This document shows positions 60,874 through 64,000 of a stretch of DNA of 64,000 bases, one piece after another. Position numbers and translations under genes: made by a program. The first letter of the stretch is position 1, and each line of letters begins with the position of its first letter. Source of the DNA: Fasciola hepatica (taxonomy: Eukaryota; Platyhelminthes; Trematoda; Plagiorchiida; Fasciolidae). The notes under the pieces were generated by a model. The model had not been told where the DNA came from. It saw only the letters and a list, made by a program, of their open reading frames with translations, and did no database searches. The stretch spans positions 9,146,001-9,210,000 of the forward strand of contig CANUEZ040000165.1 of assembly GCA_948099385.1 (NCBI GenBank). The letters are read 5' to 3'.

Positions 60874-62110
60874 GTGGTTTCACCAGGAAAAAGGAAGAAA
60901 TGTGCACGTGATGGCAGATACTGTGGGTCTGCAGAAGCTCCTTCGGAACTAATCAAAGGTAGAAGACTCAAAGCGATGCATGCACACTTACGACCAGACA
61001 GCAAAAGCTATCAAGAAACGTGTAACGTGTTAAAGCACCTCCGCGGAATTTTATTTCCAGGTCGAAAGCTTAAAATGGTTGTGGAAGCGCTCATTCAGAG
61101 TTCTAATAAAACCATTAGTCCATTTTCCGTGGTAGGCATGGAAGAAACATTTCCGCAGGATGGCCTCATTCTACGGGCTTCTAGAACATTCATAAACAAC
61201 TAATTCAACTGGACTCCAAAAAATTCAGTGGACTGAACGGCGTTTCTCCGATGGTACTAAAATTAGGTATAGCAAATTTATCTCCAATCTTATCTGAGTA
61301 ATGCAATCAGATCTTTGACCAGAACAACGTCCCACACTGCTACAAAGTGAAACGGATCACGCTCATACCAAAGAAAGGCAGTTTCCAAGTTTCGGTCTAT
61401 AGGTGGCATACGTGTTGTCCTAAAGGTAGTCAAAAACCTGTCATTGCCGTGGATGGCACCACTACTGAACGTGCTTGTTCACTACCAGTTTCCCAATGGC
61501 CTTTCATACTTCCCCGTGGACGCCTTTGCTTATTTGTTTCAGTATATAATGAGACGGGGAAAGTACAAACGTCAGTGTCCTCTTTTTAGATTACACGGAA
61601 TCTTTCAACAGTACTGCGAGAGGGAAACTATTTCGTGTTTTTGCTGCAGGTGGCGTTCAAACTATGACCATCGCTACATAGTCTGATTCCTCTGGTACAT
61701 GCTATCAGTTTACACGCTACTGTGGTAGGTCTTCCGCACTCGCGCCATCGGAAATGGGTTTTTTTCACAAGGTGCCATTCATTACCATTTTTCTTTTTTT
61801 GCCTACCTATCGACCATGCCCACTTTCGTAAAAGAATTAGCTATTTTATATGCTGACAATGTAGCATTTGATGTACCCCGCCTCAGTGACTCTGCTTTCC
61901 CGGTTCTGCAGCAAGGTGCCTTGGAGGTAACCAAATTGTTTTCGACCCACAACCTGAATGACAACTCTTCCAAGTGTGGAGATCCCGGTTTCTGTCTTCT
62001 AAAGGGTGACAAGTAAACAAACATTGTAAAATCCAATCCACTTGTACATATAAATGGAGATAGTATCGTCCGAGCTACGTCAGCAAGGTATTTTAGGCTG
62101 AATGGTAACG
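60874..62110 (+). mobile_element. LINE reverse transcriptase remnant, copy C
   Basis: Plus strand, several frames. 60874-61203 may be the segment before the reverse transcriptase. From about 61205: LIQLDSKKFSGLNGVSPMVL (L..L...K..G.DG+.P.+L), a stop, then VPHCYKVKRITLIPKKGSF (W+...I.PI.KKGS). From about 61404: RVVLKVVKNLSLPWM (NYRPISLT....K+.E). The frame 61816-62016 carries ELAILYADNVAF (the LLYADD motif C; second Asp replaced by Asn at 61849-61860), followed by LFSTHNLNDNSSKC (.W...N.L..N..KC). Near 62050 INGDSIVRATSARYFRLNG is the thumb motif. It is a CR1-like or related non-LTR element; multiple breaks and the YADN substitution make it inactive. Confidence 0.75.
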
Positions 62111-64000
62111 TGAAATCTGATACTGTCTGACCAAATTTCCGCCCGTTTTTACATAAACGTGAGAAACCTAGACCTGTATGTGATAGTTCCTAAAAAATTA
62201 TCCATATCACTTTGTTTACTTCATCGATTTACGTGTACCTGTATTCTGTCACACCGACTTTGTGGATCCCCTGTTATCTTGTCCCGTCTACTAGTTAACG
62301 ACATCAAACATATCTTTAGCTCACTCAAACACATTACCAGGTGCACCGACATTCGGAGCGGGGGCACCTTCCTCGGTATTTGGTAACAAAAAATCTTAAC
62401 GTTTGTCACAAAACTTTCCGGTAAAATGCTAGGTGATAACGCACATCAACCTCACGGCGATTCTGTCAACGGTATTTTCTGTTTCTTTCAGTTCTTCAAA
62501 TTACAAAACACGTATTCACTCGCACGAAAGCATACGAATGTTATGTTTTCCCCTGTCTTGGGCAATCCGATAATAAGCGTGATCAAATTATTCCTGAACT
62601 GAAAACCTTGCTTTATTGATTTTTACGTGATTGTGTGATACCTCGTGGGGTGCGTACAGCATTTACTTGACCCGATTCGGTCCAGGTGATGGATACATTA
62701 ATCACACTATTTCGAGTGCGTAAAGGAAGACATCACCTGGTCCTACAATCACATTCTTCCTCGACCGTAAGGAAGTGTTTACCTCATGTGACCGGACGAC
62801 CATACTCAATTCGTTTATTCGAAGGTGTACTTTTCAAGACCATATCAACTTGCTGAGTTCACTGTTTTGAACCGACTAATGATATACGGCCACCTCCAAG
62901 TTCGTTCGAAACAGATAGTAAAGTTTACCACTGAGTTTCATTTTATTATAACTGTTCAACTCTGTGAATTACACAAAACTGGTACCTGCTCTCCTGTGTC
63001 TTGAAGATTTCTTTATCAAATTTGCAAACAGAGACCATATTTGCAGTTGACGACTTTCCAGCTGAGGAGTTGTATTGAACTCATCTTCCACTTTGTGACC
63101 GAAATATCTGCAATGTATTTATAGGGTGCTTTTTCAACTTAATAGGTTTTTCACCTACACGATTACGGAAATTCCGGTAGTGGCATTGGAAGACAGTGTT
63201 GGTAGAAACGTCTTGATATGCTATGGTGATATGAACGCATTTGCATGCTGTACGGTGAGCTACATCTTTGGGTCCAGGACTCAACCAGACAGACGTAGCC
63301 AATACCCAATAGTCGGATTATCTTGATACAACCAGATTATTTTATCATTGGTTAACACGTTGTTTACGAATCGTATTGCGCTTTCATTCATATATAAATG
63401 AATTGTGAAGAGTAAAATTGCGAAAATATGAGCAAGCTATTCTGTTCTTATGATGAAACACTTATGGCGACAAGGCCAAGATCAGCGATTAGGAGACTTT
63501 GTGAAAAATGTCACACTCAGCTACGAACAACGTCAATTCTCAGAACCAATACGATAAGTAAGGTTTCACAAAATCTGATCAGTGGCAAGCGCCTTATATC
63601 AGCTGCAGAATACCTAGTCTGGGGTGCGATCAGCTGGTATACTGCATCCCGTTGTCACTACACTCTTTAACCCATGATATATTAGAGCCAAACACGATTC
63701 GTTATAGAGTATCGAAGCTCCACTGATGATTGAACACCATGAAAGCATTTCAAAGCCCGGATAGCCTGGTGAGGAAGTGATTCGAGTCCCACAGGGGCTC
63801 GCTGAATGTGGACTGTTGACGATTCCTAACATGGATGACACAGTTGTACAGCAGTTCTTCCATGGTTTTCAATGATGAGCTGAGATCTCATAAATCTTAT
63901 CATACAACTCTAATTTCCTAAGATTCACATGCTTAAGGAAGCCTTCTTAACAAGTTCAGATTGTTATAACTCCGTTCATGTATCGACCGCATCTAACTGT
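62110..64000. other. Unassigned to window end
   Basis: The first 300 bp may be further LINE C-terminal sequence but could not be aligned to known motifs. From about 62400 to the end, no gene, transposon or strong repeat was supported. A tRNA box-B-like GATTCGAGTCCCAC occurs near 63780. Confidence 0.35.

Noticed and set aside
1..64000. CRISPR arrays, bacterial operons, phage or viral genes
   Set aside because: No regularly spaced repeats, no Shine-Dalgarno-led gene runs and no viral proteins were seen; genes present are intron-bearing.

Overview
The window reads as animal nuclear DNA, most likely from a parasitic flatworm (digenean trematode such as a liver or lung fluke). The reasons are a secreted cathepsin L-type protease split by canonical GT-AG introns, simple-sequence repeats typical of metazoan DNA, and a dense, decayed mix of RTE-like LINEs, CR1/Jockey-like LINEs, Penelope-like elements and Tc1/mariner transposons of the kind known from trematode genomes. 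The species call is inference. There is no operon organisation and nothing bacterial or viral was seen. No rRNA or intact tRNA gene was found.

Two host genes can be supported. (1) At 9574-12745 (+) lies a complete four-exon cathepsin L-like cysteine protease of 346 residues, with signal peptide, inhibitory propeptide, and catalytic Cys156, His292 and Asn312. Its last intron (1.84 kb) carries a dispersed repeat and a 43-copy TA microsatellite. (2) At 40257-43687 (+) is the 3' part of a C-type lectin-domain gene: three exons in matching phase that end in an acidic tail. Its 5' exons are only tentatively placed. A few orphan exons or small open frames (leader exon at 22449, membrane-anchored frame at 57184, small secreted frame at 59450) are possible but weak.

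The rest is mainly transposon remains. By region: 0.75-1.03 kb, LINE 3' end (-). 15.3-16.3 kb, Penelope-like element with GIY-YIG domain (+). 16.9-18.5 kb, Tc1-like transposase (-) broken by a 94-bp inverted duplication. 19.1-20.1 kb, CR1-like LINE (+). 23.4-24.06 kb, LINE reverse transcriptase (-). 25.0-26.4 kb, Penelope-like reverse transcriptase (+). 26.65-29.4 kb, a long RTE-like LINE with endonuclease and reverse transcriptase (-). 34.99-35.6 kb, Tc1-like (-). 38.6-38.8 kb, foldback/MITE-like hairpin. 45.1-46.0 kb, second copy of the CR1-like LINE (+). 48.7-49.1 kb, Tc1-like (-). 50.87-51.29 kb, LINE endonuclease (-). 55.3-56.3 kb, RTE-like LINE (+). 60.9-62.1 kb, LINE reverse transcriptase (+). 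All are interrupted by stops and frameshifts, so none looks active.

The transposons are not functionally connected to the two genes except as intron and flank filler. I did not find a clearly new biological system. The most worthwhile leads are the two nested inverted-repeat structures, the phase-compatible extra segment inside the lectin gene, and the repeat shared between the protease intron and the 54.5-kb region.
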